Positions 11,956 through 22,821 are shown, numbered from the stretch's first letter. The stretch is DNA of 64,000 bases from Nemertoderma westbladi (GCA_032718475.1 JAUCBJ010006677.1:62001-126000), one strand, 5' to 3'. The notes: generated from the sequence alone by a model not told the origin. Numbers and translations: made by a program.

Positions 11956-12640
11956 ATTAATAATTATAAATGAATTGGAGTTGAGCTGTTAATTCAACTG
12001 CAATTAAAGATGTAATATTATGGTTTTGTTCAGAAATGGAAAAAATGAGAAAGCGCATCGCCGGGGGTTGAACCATCGCTATACGTACGTTTCAGCCTAT
12101 CAGGCCTCTTCAGTAGCGGTAACCAGTTCAGCCACTTGTCCCTGACATACACAATCCCACCTAATCCACTTCTATTGAACAGGCAGTCTTAAGTTGCATA
12201 TCCTATCTCTAACAGCAGACCTACCGCCGCTACCGGCCTCAAGTATGTTAGAGTGAAACAGGAGGGAAGTACAAATAAATAAATATTCAGCTCATTTGCT
12301 GCCAGGTGATATTAATAAATGAATTGGAGTTGAGCTGTTAATGCAATACTCGAGCAGAATATTTATTTATTTGTACTTCCCTCCTGTTTCACTCTAACAT
12401 ACTTGAGGCCGGTAGGTCTGCTGTTAGAGATAGGATATGTAACTTAAGACTGCGTGTTAAATATAAGTGGATTAGGTGGGAGAGTGAATGTCAGGGACAA
12501 GTGGCTGAACTGGTTAGCGCTACTGAAAAGGGCTGATAGGCTGAAACGTACGTATAGTGCTGGTTCAACCCCCAGTGATGCGCTTTCTCATTTTTTCCAT
12601 TTCTGGACAAAACCATAATATTACATCATTAATAATTATA
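11956..12640. mobile_element. Head-to-head pair of tRNA-derived SINEs with 13-bp flanking repeat
   Basis: An imperfect palindrome with arms at about 12008-12290 and 12357-12627 and a spacer of about 65 bp. The right arm has an A-box-like gtggctgaactgg at 12501-12513 and a B-box-like ggttcaacc at 12562-12570, about 60 bp apart as in tRNA promoters. The left arm carries the inverse near 12064-12140. The block is flanked by identical 13-mers, attaataattata, at 11956-11968 and 12628-12640. The shared motif aatgaattggagttgagc also occurs as a direct repeat near 11970 and 12313, so the structure is not a simple palindrome. Confidence 0.65.
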
Positions 12641-13250
12641 GGTCAAGGTTAAATAGTGATACCCATTCAGCGGTACACCAAACTTACGAATCATCCTATA
12701 TCTTTACCAATGAACTCTTGGTATGTTGGATACCAGTATCTGAATGAAGACTTCGCCTGTGTTGTGAAGGCCGATTTAGTCGATTGCTATCGATCTGACA
12801 GTGGAATCGCTCTCTGGTTCGCAAGCTTAACGTATGGCTGTATGGGCATCAATATTTCAACCTTGGCCTACATAATTAATTCCATCAAAGAATGTTTAGT
12901 AGCCTTCAAACATTCGTCAGCAGATCGACCAACAGACAGTAGGACTGACAACAGTTGGAAGAACATATATACATATACAACAGTGTAGGCCTATCTGGTA
13001 AGCAGTGTTGCTCTATTGCTGAATACTGAATTCATGATTTAGATAGTTGTCTAGACATTTTGTGTGTTGTCACCAGACATTTGACTGTTTTCCTACGACT
13101 TGCCGTCGATAAGCGGGTCTGAAACTTGGCAGAATTACTTTTAGGACTGCGATCTACTGTTATTCGCATTCCTTGAGGCATAATCGTCAACTATTTTTTT
13201 TGACTGTGGCTGACTGTTGTCACCGTTCATTGGTGTTGTCACAAATTCCA

Positions 13251-13921
13251 CCAATCCGCCTCCCAATCCCTGAATACTGTTTTTGGTACATATTTAGTAA
13301 AATATGATACGGCACCAAGCCAGTATATCAGCTGTGGATTTAACTAGGTACTATCACTTGAGCTCTGCTCGGGTTTCTGCAGCTATTATTATTTTGTTTG
13401 TTGTGGTTGAGGTTTTTTATTAAAGCTAATACACAATAATTAAACAGTACCGGTATAGTCATATACAATTGGAGACGGAGTGGAAGCTTATCAATGAGGC
13501 AAGGTTGGGGGTGGTGACAGTGACATTGTTATATGATACATATGCGTCTAGAGTAGCTGTCTAGGACTTTTCCGTGACGGTAGATGAATCGGAGGTTGCT
13601 GTTTCCTTTTTTGATTACTTGTGACGCCATGGTGTTGCCAGACAAGACCATGTTGACATCCTAAATATTGTGAGCTATATTCCCTCGAATTTCTGGTACT
13701 GCTGGTTCGTCGCCATTGATTATCTCTGGGCAAGATATATTACCAGTACTGTTATCATCATCATTCCTCTTTCAGTTGTTTGTTCGTAACGTAAGCACGT
13801 TAATGTTTAGTTTTTTCTTGTTATTACAGTAGTACAGTAAAGCCGTAAGTAAGTAGTAAGGCCGGCCGCCGTTGGTAGCCCCATAAGTAATATTGTTATT
13901 ATAAAACTGAAGTACTGTACC
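13251..13921. other. Non-coding stretch before BEL/Pao integrase
   Basis: No convincing coding or RNA signal. Just upstream of the integrase homology is a candidate 3' splice site (cttattcatcag at about 13929-13940), which may be coincidental. Confidence 0.4.
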
Positions 13922-14562
13922 ATGTGCTCTTATTCATCAGTTCCCATTCCTACCTTACCTGCCTATCGGGTCCAGGTGTCTCGGCCCTTCAATACAACTG
14001 GTGTTGATTATACAGGCGCTTTACAAGTGGAAGAAGGCAACAAAATTGTTAAGGCATACCTTGTTCTTTTTACGTGCGCTTCCTCTAGGGCTGTCCATTG
14101 GGAAGTCGTACGGGACAATTCAGTCAAAACTTTCTTATGTGCGCTACGTAGATTTATAGCGCGTAGAGGATGTCTGTCACGTTTTATAAGTGACAATTCA
14201 ACCACATTCATTGGTGCTGACCTAGATTTACGAGACTTACAAGGTGACTCATCAGTTCACCTCTTATCACAACGTTGTTCTTGGGAATTCATCCCTCCGT
14301 ATTCTCCTTGGTTTGGAGGGCTCTATGAGCGATTGATCGGAATAGGGAAAAGTATTTGGAAGAGGGCATTAGGACGTCGCATTATTGATTTCGAGGCTCT
14401 GCAGACCATTGTAACAGAGGTTGAAGCAATGATGAACGACCGGCCATTAACCTATGTTAGTTCTAACTTTGGAGAAGTAGAACCCTTAACACCCTCTATG
14501 CTACTCATTGGACATCGCATCTCAGGATATCCTGTCGATATTGAAGAGAGTAACGGATCTAG
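13922..14562 (+). pseudogene. BEL/Pao retrotransposon integrase, first part (BEL-1)
   Basis: Integrase core (rve-type DDE) of a BEL/Pao LTR element. GVDYTG carries the first catalytic Asp (about 14005). FISDNSTTF carries the second Asp (about 14190). FGGLYERLIG carries the Glu (about 14330). EPLTPSMLLIG follows near the break. The zinc-binding N-terminus, RT and protease are absent, so only the last part of pol survives. The open frame runs on to 14629 only because it reads into the inserted minisatellite (PPRTL repeats). The true integrase sequence stops at the insertion point, 14554, and resumes at 15819. Confidence 0.85.
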
Positions 14563-15818
14563 GACACTTCCCCCCCGGACACTTCCCCCCCGGACACTTC
14601 CCCCCGGACACTTCCCCCCGCCCAAGTAGGACACTTCCCCCCCGGACACTTCCCCCCCGGACACTTGCCCCCCGGACACTTCCCCCCCAGTTAAATTGTT
14701 AAAATTAATCTGGGTGCATCAAAGCAATAAACAAAAGTTAAAGATGGTTACAGGACAAGTTGTATCTAGACAAGTTTTTTCAAAATTATAAAAGAAACAT
14801 TTTTATAGTCAAATTTTGTTTGTTTTTCTTTTAATTCCTTTAATTCTTTTAATTTCTTTTAATTGGGGGCTGCCGCCCCCAAACCCCCGCTTCTTTTGTT
14901 GGGGGCTACCGCCCCCAAACCCCCGCTTCTTTTCTTGGGGGCTGCCGCCCCCAAACCCCTGCTTCTTTTCTTGGGGGTTATCGTCCCCAGACCCCGGCAC
15001 TTCCCTGAGTGCCCGTGGTGAAAGACTTAAGACCACTTTGAAATAATTAATTCATGTTTGTATCATCAGATAATAAATTGACTAAGCCTAAAAGTAGGAG
15101 CTGTATTGAATGTTAACCAATTTAATATATAAATTACTACAATATTATATAATTCAACAAAATCCTATTAAAAATATTGCAAGTAACCAGGAAATTTAAT
15201 ATGTAGTGTGTATAATATCTATATAGTATGTATAGTAGTATTATGTATATCAATATGTAATGCTGAACACAGAATACAGGTCGACGAATGTCGATTTTAC
15301 CCTGGAGAGGTATAATTTTGATTGCAACAATAATATTCATCCCCATCTGCTACAATTTGAAGAAGACTATTACATAATAATACCTATAATTAAAACAATT
15401 AATTATTATAATTCTATAGTTAATAAAAACAGTATATCATTCCGGGGATGGAATTTATAGGTCATCTAATATAATTAATTGTTTAAAGATTAGCAAACAA
15501 TACGATGTAATTGCATTGATAAAACCCATAAATAAAACTTGGATATAAAATGTAAAATCGGGATGCAAAAGATCACTTTCTGAGCTACGAAAGGAAAATT
15601 GGATACAACTTATCTGGATACAAGCGGTCCGTTTACTTTACAAAATGAAAAATACGAATGTGCGAAGTTAAGAACAGTCGGGGGGGAAGTGTCCAGGGGG
15701 GGGAAGTGTCTGGGGGGGAAGTGTCCGGGGGGGGAAGTGTCCGGGGGGGAAGTGTCCTACTTGAGCGGGGGGGAACTGTCCGGGGGGGAAGTATCCGGGG
15801 GGGAAGTGTCCGAACACC
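14555..15818. mobile_element. Non-autonomous DNA element with minisatellite terminal inverted arrays
   Basis: A 1.26-kb insertion flanked by the 8-bp direct repeat agagtaac (14547-14554 and 15819-15826). The left end (14561-14690) is an array of ggacacttccccccc-type units. The right end (15680-15812) is the same array in reverse complement. Outermost bases are ggatcta and, read inward from the right, ggtgttc. The interior is AT-rich with no coding sequence, plus a four-copy 36-bp repeat. Removing the element with one repeat copy restores an open integrase frame across the junction, so boundaries are well supported. Eight-bp duplications with GG-starting ends fit Merlin-, hAT- or P-like families, but the superfamily is not determined. 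Confidence 0.8.
14862..14998. repeat. 36-bp tandem repeat with GC-rich hairpins
   Basis: Four copies of a unit centred on gggggctgccgccccc, which can fold into a stem, followed by aaacccccgcttctttt. It lies inside the non-autonomous DNA element. Confidence 0.85.
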
Positions 15819-16327
15819 AGAGTAACAATCTGAATAATGATCCTCCGTTCGGAATTCGAGAGGGGCTAATCGAACGCCATCAATATCTTGAGAACATTCT
15901 TAATCGAGCATGGTGTCTGTGGAGTAAGGATTATTTGTCAACATTACGCGAGTTTCATCGGGGTAGAGCCAAGGAAATTATGGTGACAAGATTGGTGACA
16001 ATTGGTGACAAGATACCTCGTATGCAGTGGTCATTGGGAAAAGTCATCGAGTTACATAAAGGTATAGATCAGTATGGAGGTATAGATCATTTAGGTCATG
16101 TATGATCAGTGACATTAAGGACTAAGAATGGTAGCTGTGTAAGGCCAATCAAGCGTCTTTATCCCTTGGAGTGCCCTGATGTTCATGACCCTACACCCAT
16201 ATTGACTTCGACCGAAACTACTGTTGAAACAGCTAATGTAGTTCGACTGAAACGTAAAGCTGCTACTGACGCAAGACGTAAAATTATGCAAGTCTATGAA
16301 AGTGAAAGTGAAGGTGAAAGCGATTGA
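15819..16327 (+). pseudogene. BEL/Pao integrase C-terminal part (BEL-1, after insertion)
   Basis: Continues the integrase frame after the inserted element: NRAWCLWSKDYLSTLREFHR (about 15900-15960), then QWSLGKVIELHKG, then a TGA at 16103-16105. The same frame resumes with VTLRTKNG and the usual terminal RPIKRLYPLE and ends at 16327. This is the C-terminal domain (DUF5641-like) expected after a BEL/Pao integrase core. The TGA sits where an arginine is usual (RSV or RSI in relatives), which suggests CGA to TGA. An open frame from 15599 includes inserted-element sequence at its start and is not a real N-terminus. Confidence 0.8.
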
Positions 16328-16689
16328 ATTTATATTTGAAAGATATTTTTAATCAAATTTATATGTAAACATATTTGTGTCTTATTAGTTTTTGTCTTAT
16401 CCATGAAGCCAAGTATCTGTTGTGCAAATATGTATTTTCTCTGGGGTCCAGTGTGTCCCAAATATACTGTATTTAGGATGATCAGCTGGGTGCATTCAGT
16501 TGGTAGTTCAGTCAGGCAGTACGGCAGTAGAGTACACTGTGCTTTTAGTTTTACTGTTTTAGTTTTGTGTTATCTGACGTGATGCATTTATGTATGTACG
16601 TTATCCTATTATATACTGATATATATACGAACTGAGTAATATACCAGCAAGCAAGAAATACATGTTTTCTTTCGGTCCTTGATATTTTC
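16328..16689. other. Non-coding gap
   Basis: AT-rich sequence after the BEL-1 integrase remnant. No gene or repeat recognised. Confidence 0.4.
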
Positions 16690-17225
16690 GATGTCCGGCA
16701 TTCCGAAATATTCCGGACAGTGGGCACTGCATCACCAGGCAGCGGTTCTGAGGGCACTGCATCAGCGGGCAGTGGTTCCATGGGCACTGCATCACCGGTC
16801 AGTGGATCCATAGGCATTGCATCACCAGGCAGTGGTTCAGTGGGCACTGCATCACCGGGCAGTGGTTCTATGGGCCCTGCATCACTGGGCAGTGGTTCCA
16901 TGGGAACTGCATCACTGGGCAGCAGTAGGTGTGGTCGTGCAGTTGTTGCTTGTATAAGGCCCACCTGCACTAGTCAATCCAAGCCTTCTGCTGAGGCATC
17001 AATGGTGATACATTCAGCATGGGCATTTATCACTTGTTCATTGTTTGAGTTTTGTGTTGATCGGTAGAATGTGTGGCTAGAATGTATCATCGTGCTTGAC
17101 TCATTGTGCGGATGAAGCGATGTTAGACGTGCGCCACCTGAACATGCACGGGTTAGTTTGGCAGCGTCCACGACTTTTCCGTGGTACACAATCCAATCTA
17201 CAGTTGGATTTGATTCTATCCTCAT
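16690..17225 (-). pseudogene. Unrecognised coding-like remnant with 10-residue repeats
   Basis: On the minus strand an open segment (17225-16974) runs to a stop. A second segment continues through about seven copies of a 30-bp repeat (16723-16925), which read as decapeptides of the form PLPGDAVPTE. The plus strand of the same repeat reads GSGSMGTASP-like units, so coding strand is uncertain. I do not recognise the protein. The repeat itself is certain. Confidence 0.35.
16723..16925. repeat. 30-bp minisatellite, about 7 copies
   Basis: The unit resembles gggcactgcatcaccgggc followed by agtggttccat. The period is 30 bp and copies differ at a few positions. Confidence 0.9.
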
Positions 17226-18637
17226 ACGTCGTTCCTGTCTTAGCTGGAACTGTAAGTGACATATGTATATCTCTCTTAGCGATTCCTGGAAAAGTATTTG
17301 AGCGTTGCATCTTTATCCCCATCTACGAACAAGTACGTAGTAGGTTACACGACGCACAACATGGATTTAGGAAGTCATGATCAACGATCACACAATTACT
17401 TACATTTCTAGACAATGTCTACAAGGGTACGGATAATGGCCATTTGACAGTAGAAGTAATATACTTAGATTTCCAGAAAGCGTTCGACTCTGTCAGCCAC
17501 GAATCCGTTCTGCGAAAATTATGGATAATGGGGGTCCGCGGAAATCTCTGGTATATCCTCCGGAGCTACCTAGCAGGAAGAACACAGTCAGTAAAAGTCG
17601 GAAACGCGAAGTCAACTCCCCGATCTGTCGACAGTGGCATGGCTCAGGGGTCCCTATTGGGACCACTATTCTTTGTTGTTGAGAGCAATGATCTCCCAGA
17701 AGTTTGTCATGTCAGCATACCATTTCTCCTCGCAGACGATTGCAAATTATTATCAGTATCACATGTCGATTCCATCATCAACACACAATTAGATATTGAC
17801 CGACTTGTGACATGGGGTCTCGAGGCTGGACTAGATTTTAATGAACCGAAATGCAAGCAAATAGTCTTCAAAGGCGACATAGAAGCTCGGTCATTGTACT
17901 CAAGGACTATATCTCGAGTCGATACAGAGAAGGATTTAGGAATAACCATAACATCAAATTTATCATGGACCGCCCACATTAAGGACAAATGCAGTAAAGC
18001 AAATAGAACATTATACCTGATCCGAAGAAGCAGTTCTTTTCGCCTACCAGTACAATCCAAGCTAAACCTCTATAAATCCATGGTATTGCCAATCTTAACC
18101 TATGGGTCGCCTTGTTGGTTTGCCAACAAGACGGACGCACACAAACTCGAGTCCATCCAGCGGAGAGCAACAATCTGGATTATTGGTAATGACGATCACA
18201 CCTGCAAGGAGAGACTCATAATATTAAACATTCTACCGATCTCATTATACTTACAATTATCCGACCAACTAACCTTGTCAAAGATAATAAATAATAAATA
18301 CGACATTGACTGGTCGCCACATCTAAAGATGAAGCAAACAAACCTCAGAAGAAACACTCGTAGCGCTAACCGACCCTCGTTTGATCTCACACACCCCCTA
18401 AAGTGCATATCAAAGCAAAATTTCTGGTTTCGCGCACCACAATTGGCAAATCAGCTTCCCCTTCAGACAGAGTATTTTAATCACGTTGGTTTAAAGGCGC
18501 GCCTATTGAATCTGTTCTGGGCCCACTTTCACCAACATTACGATGTTGACATCACTTGCAGTTGGAAAATTAACTGTGACTGTACACAGATGAACTGCAA
18601 CCTCCGAATATTGAACCTTAACAACTTACTCACTTGA
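17226..18637 (+). pseudogene. LINE B: CR1/Jockey-like RT, nearly intact C-terminal half
   Basis: Begins in the ISLLAIPGKVFER segment (about 17260-17300), followed by QHGFRKS and an in-frame TGA at 17378-17380. The frame then stays open from 17381 to 18637. RT motif A is YLDFQKAFD (residues 7-15 counted from 17444), motif B is GMAQGSLLGP (residues 65-74) and motif C is LADD (96-99). A thumb/C-terminal region with PILTYGSPCW follows, ending in a normal-looking tail. A single nonsense codon in the RSTI region, again at an expected arginine, and 5' truncation are the visible defects. The residues before ISLLAIP (ordinarily NYRP) are missing, so there is also a small deletion. Confidence 0.85.
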
Positions 18638-18645
18638 TTTTATTA

Positions 18646-18880
18646 CTTGCTAAATTATTTACATTTTTATCACCTGCTGTACCTTCTGTTGATGTATATA
18701 TATTTTCATCACTTGCTCTGTTGCTGTATTTATAATTTTATCACTTGCTGTATATATACCTGCTGTTGCTGTATATATATTTTTATCACTTGCTGTATAT
18801 ATATTTTTATCACTTGCTGTATATATATTTTTATCACTTGCTGTATATATATTTTTATCACTTGCTGTATACATATATTT
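18646..18880. repeat. 24-bp AT-rich tandem repeat at the LINE B 3' end
   Basis: The unit tatttttatcacttgctg plus tatata has a 24-bp period at 18775-18878, preceded by looser copies. It directly follows the LINE B stop codon and may be its 3' UTR tail. Confidence 0.8.
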
Positions 18881-19088
18881 TTTATTTACCAATTTCAGTA
18901 CGTACATTGCACAACATATGAACAAACAGGATTAAACATAAATATATTTTAATTTTCTCGGATAACGAATACTGGATTGTCTTTATTTTAATAGTGCTAC
19001 TCAGTCTAAATTGTATATTTTTGTTAGTCTCCATGAATTACGTTTTTATTTCAGGGGGCGACCCCTACACTATGTGTAAATCCTTAAT

Positions 19089-19111
19089 AATAATAATAAT
19101 AATAATAATAC
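19089..19111. repeat. (AAT)n microsatellite
   Basis: Short trinucleotide run just upstream of the LINE A2 fragment. Confidence 0.9.
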
Positions 19112-19132
19112 TTGTTTGTAATCTGTAATCTA

Positions 19133-19452
19133 TACCTGGGATCATGGATCCGGAAGTCAGGTGAGGACCTTCGAATGCGTAAGGGAAAGGCATGGGCAAC
19201 CTTGAATAGGCTTTCCAGGATTTGGAAGTCACCGAGAATTAATCGGAAACTTAAGGTCCGGTTATTTAGAGCAGCAGTAGTTCCATTACTCCTCTATGGG
19301 AGTCCATGCTGGGCTCTAACTGCTGAGGACACCAAATCTCTGGACGGCACATTCACAAGAATGCTACGCCGGGTTCATTATGTCAAGTTCAATGCACACA
19401 TCTCCAAACAGCATTCTTAAAAATGCAGCTGTAATGCAGCATGCCGATCCTT
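19133..19452 (+). pseudogene. LINE family A, copy A2 (internally deleted fragment)
   Basis: Matches family A from the YLGSWIRKSGEDLR segment through RMLRRVHYVKFNAHIS, then jumps directly to the family's terminal residues and 3' UTR. About 275-280 bp present in A3 (roughly 22530-22809) are missing. No RT active site is present. Confidence 0.9.
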
Positions 19453-19734
19453 TAGCCCCCACACCTTATCCACCATATCCTTAATAGGTCATGAAGTAAG
19501 TTTTATAAATTGTTAATTTCCAACAGACAACCTTCTATAAAAATAATATAATACTCAGTCACATTTTAACGAAATTTATCAAATCTCTTGGTGGTGCAAA
19601 TACTCTAAATTTAGTACCGTTTTATTTTCGAATAAACTTGTAACTTATAAGTCTCCCAATAAAAATTATTCAAACACGAAAACAATTATTATTTGATACC
19701 AAAACAAAATAAATGGTCGCTGAACCGATAATTA

Positions 19735-20155
19735 TCCACTAGGGAGGCATTCAGGATCCCATTCAGGATCCCAAGACTCAGGCTGAGGGTAAACCACTAG
19801 GTGTCACAGTGAGGGATGTTCTCGAGGAGAAGCACCCACCTCAGATGTTAGTTCCAATGGAATCCTTCGAGCCATGTGCTGACTTGCTGCAGTTTGAAAG
19901 CATCAATATAACTGGCCAGCAAGTCTTAAAGAATGCGAGAGCAATCAGTGGAAGCATGGGTCCAGTAGGCAGTGACAGTGAGTTCTGGTGTGCCCTCCTA
20001 ACACGATATGAAACCCACAGCGCCAACCTCCGGGGGGCTGTTGTGTGGTTGGCCATGCCCGTGGTCTCGCCATTACTGTGGTACCCTGGGGCGATATTCG
20101 TGCACTTGTGGCTATCAATAAACAACCCAACATCCACCCCATCGGTAACGGAGAG
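19735..20155 (+). pseudogene. Ancient RT gene, N-terminal part (element C)
   Basis: Reads as a decayed RT gene: GVTVRDVLEEKHPP (about 19800-19845), then INITGQQVLKNARAISGSMG and PVGSDSEFW. Then, in another frame, WGDIRALVAINKQPNIHPIGNGE ends at about 20155. The last segment is the PIGxGE motif that precedes the RT palm in a class of metazoan RTs whose C-terminus carries a CxxCG...HALSC zinc motif. LINE A3 interrupts the gene here. The family name is not certain. An open frame 19809-20261 is a chimera that runs from this gene through the junction into LINE A3. Confidence 0.6.
20114..20155. repeat. 42-bp target-site duplication, left copy (LINE A3)
   Basis: Identical over 42 bp to 22957-22998, which lies immediately after the (TAG)n tail of LINE A3. 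Confidence 0.95.
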
Positions 20156-20714
20156 ACGCATCATCCGTTGCCACTTCTCATGTTCTGGAAGACTGGCTAA
20201 GAAGTTTCTTAAGGTGGTTCTCATTGTGTGCTACTCTCCAACACTAGTGTTGCCCCTGTAGAGGAGGTGGAAAATTTCTACCACAATCCACAAGCAGCTA
20301 CTGATGGAGTGGATCAGCATGCATTCTTAACATTCCTGGGAGACTTTGATGCAAGTCTGCATCAATCACCTACATCGCCCTGGGTCTATAGCAATAGTGT
20401 CAACCGAAATTCCGTCCATCTTCAGGATTTTATCTCTGGAAATGGATTGTTTTCGACTGGAACCCAGTTCAAGAAGCGAACTGGAAAGATATGGACTCAT
20501 ACTGGACCCAGTGGTCACAAGTCCCAGATAGTCCATATTCTGTTTGTAGGAAGTACAGGAGCTCTATAAAGACTGTAATGCATATACACTTCGACACTTC
20601 TCCAGTGATCACCGCCTTATTGTGGCCAAGGTAAGACTTAGTCTGCGTGCTAGCAGAACAACGAAATCTGCCTTGCCGCGGCATGACTGGTCCTCTCTGT
20701 AGCAACAGCCAAGT

Positions 20715-21545
20715 GTGAGATCCAGCTTCACACTACAGCTGAGCAACAGGTATGAGGTTCTTGCCTCTGAGGCGGCAGATCACTGTGAGGGCTATACTGC
20801 CTTCACAGAAGCAGTTAAGTTAGCAGCTGCAGAAACAGTTCCTGTACACCCTCGAAACAGGAAAAGAGCCCCCTGGACTGACAACAAATTCCAGAAGTGC
20901 CGAAATGACCTATATAAGGCGCAGAAAGAGTCCCGACTCAAACAGAGTACAGCGGCCAAGAATGCAGTTAAGACTGCATCTAGGTCCCTGAACAGGCAGC
21001 ACTCTGTTAATCTACAGGAGCTAATAAACCAACAGGTTGATGCCATCAATGATGCCGAAGACAGCAGGCAATCATCCCAGGCATGGAAATCGATCAACTT
21101 GCTTGCTGGGCGGAAAGGCCAACCAACCACCAAGGTTAAGGCTGAATCACCAGCCAATCGCCTCAATGGTTGGAAGGCCCACTTTGAAAAGCTCCTCAAT
21201 AATGACAGGGTATTGCCTGATAACTTTATAGAAGTAAAAGTGTCTGAGTCTGTACTCCCAGATATTCCCATTGGCGATATCTCCTTTGCAGAAGTGAAGG
21301 CTGCTGCAAAGAGCATTAAGACCAATCGTGCCAGTGGAGTAGGTGGTGTTCACCCTGAGGTCTTTAAAATACCTGAGTGTTTAAAGCTCATCTATCCCAT
21401 CATAGTAGACATGTACCGTACAACAAGAGTCCCACAAGAAATGAAAACAAATAAGTTGGTGCCAGTTCCCAAGAAGGGCAACCTAACACTATGGTTCTTT
21501 TCGGGGAATCTCATTGATCTCGATTGCTGCAAAGCTATACAATAG
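20715..21545 (+). pseudogene. LINE A3 linker and N-terminal RT frame
   Basis: 276 codons covering the segment between endonuclease and RT, up to RT motif 1/2 (NKLVPVPKKGNLTL). After that residue a 2-bp deletion, relative to copies A4 and A5, moves the reading into a wrong frame that ends at 21545. The correct frame is picked up at 21514. The first codons follow a TAG that replaces a leucine/glutamine region present in A4. Confidence 0.8.
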
Positions 21546-22821
21546 AATTCTATTAAATCGCATCAGGGATCCCGTTGAGAGAGTGCTCCGTGGAAATCAG
21601 AATGGGTTCTGTAAAGGTCGTGGGACCATGGAACCCATTTTGGCACTTAGAAGGATAATTGAAAAGTTATCAAAAAAGAAAGACAGGCATCCGGCTGTTA
21701 TCTTTGTTGACTTCTTCGAGGCCTTTGATTCAGTCTCCCGCTCACGTATGTTTAGCATACTTTCATTATATGGGATTCCTGATGAAATTATTGCAGCAAT
21801 CCGATCAGTATACGATGGTTCGACAACATTTGTGTCTACTGTTGACGATGACACAGAACCATTTGAAGTGTTATGGGGCGTCCTCCAGGGAGACACACTT
21901 GCACCATTCTTGTTCATAATTGTGGTTGACTATGTTCTACGCATGTCCTTAGATCATCATAATGAGGATGGGGTGATGATAACTGCACCTACTGGCTCCA
22001 GAAGTCGAGGAAATCCTGCCAAGTACCTAACTGATCTAGACTTTGCTGATGACTTAGGAGTACTCTCAGAATCACTAGAGGGAGCCCAACGGCTCCTCAG
22101 CTCATTAGAACATGCTGCTTCTAGTGTTGGTCATTTTATTAACTCCAGAAAGACCAAAATTTTGACAGTTAACTTTGAAAGTTCTCAGCAAGTCTCTGAT
22201 CGGATGAGCATAAGCTCAAAGGATGGTATGCTTGAGCATGTGGACGACTTCTGTTACCTGGGATCATGGATCCGGAAGTCAGGTGAGGAACTTCGAATAC
22301 GTAAGGGAAAGGCATGGCCAGCCTTGAATAGGCTTTCCAGGATTTGGAAGTCACCGAGAATTAATCGGAAACTTAAGGTCCGATTATTTAGAGCAGCAGT
22401 AGTTCCAGTACTCCTCTATGGGAGTCCATGCTGGGCTCTAACTGCTGAGGACACCAAATCTCTGGATGGCACATTCACAAGAATGCTACGCCGGGTTCAT
22501 TGTGTCAAGTACAATGCACACATCTCCAACCAGACACTATATAATATTGGAGGTGTCTCATTGGTTCCCCCAAGCTTGACACTAGAACAAAATCGCCTCC
22601 GCTTTGCAGGACATTGCTCTCTCCGTGAGGACCAGCCAGTGCATAATCTTGTACTTTGGCAGCCTCATGGAGTGAATACGCATGGTGGACAGCCCATGAC
22701 TTTCTGGAGACGCATCTTAAAGGACACTGGCCTTGAAGATGCGGATGATCTAGCAAATGTCATGGGTGATAGGGGGTTGTGGCGGCGCAATTTTGTCGAC
22801 AAGCCGGCACAGCATTCTTAA
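21514..22821 (+). pseudogene. LINE A3 RT domain frame
   Basis: 435 codons with RT motifs in order: NQNGFCKGRGTMEPIL, VDFFEAFDSV (catalytic Asp of motif A), GVLQGDTLAPFLF (motif B), LDFADDLGVL (motif C, both Asp present). Thumb-like YLGSWIRKSGEELR and the C-terminal RLRFAGHCSLREDQPVHNLVL follow. Only the frameshift to its left prevents a continuous ORF. Apparent starts in this frame are not natural initiation sites. Confidence 0.85.

Larger units (their letters stand above)
10594..13250. mobile_element. Foldback-type element with about 370-bp inverted arms
   Basis: The left arm is 10594-10745 plus 11709-11935. It is the inverted counterpart of the right arm, 12885-13250. Shared landmarks, in opposite orientation, include gaatttgtgacaac, aacagtagatcg, taattctgccaagtttcag, ggaaaacag.caaa, a taggcctaca segment, and tagccttcaaacat followed by gatcgacca. 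The left arm is interrupted by LINE A1 (10746-11708), and the spacer holds a SINE pair (11969-12627). Without these the element would be about 1 kb with long inverted repeats and a short spacer. No coding capacity or clear target duplication was found. It sits just inside candidate intron 1. Confidence 0.7.

Noticed and set aside
12656-12988. 110-codon open frame
   Set aside because: No recognisable domain, begins at GTG, and its 3' part lies in an arm of the foldback element.
13929-13940. Splice acceptor turning the BEL-1 integrase into a host exon
   Set aside because: The acceptor-like sequence exists, but the integrase frame is interrupted by an insertion and a TGA, so domestication is unlikely.
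14816-15046. Pro/Gly-rich small open frames on both strands
   Set aside because: They translate the 36-bp GC-rich repeat inside the non-coding DNA element.
19809-20261. 150-codon host gene
   Set aside because: The frame is a chimera running from the ancient RT gene across the insertion point into LINE A3.
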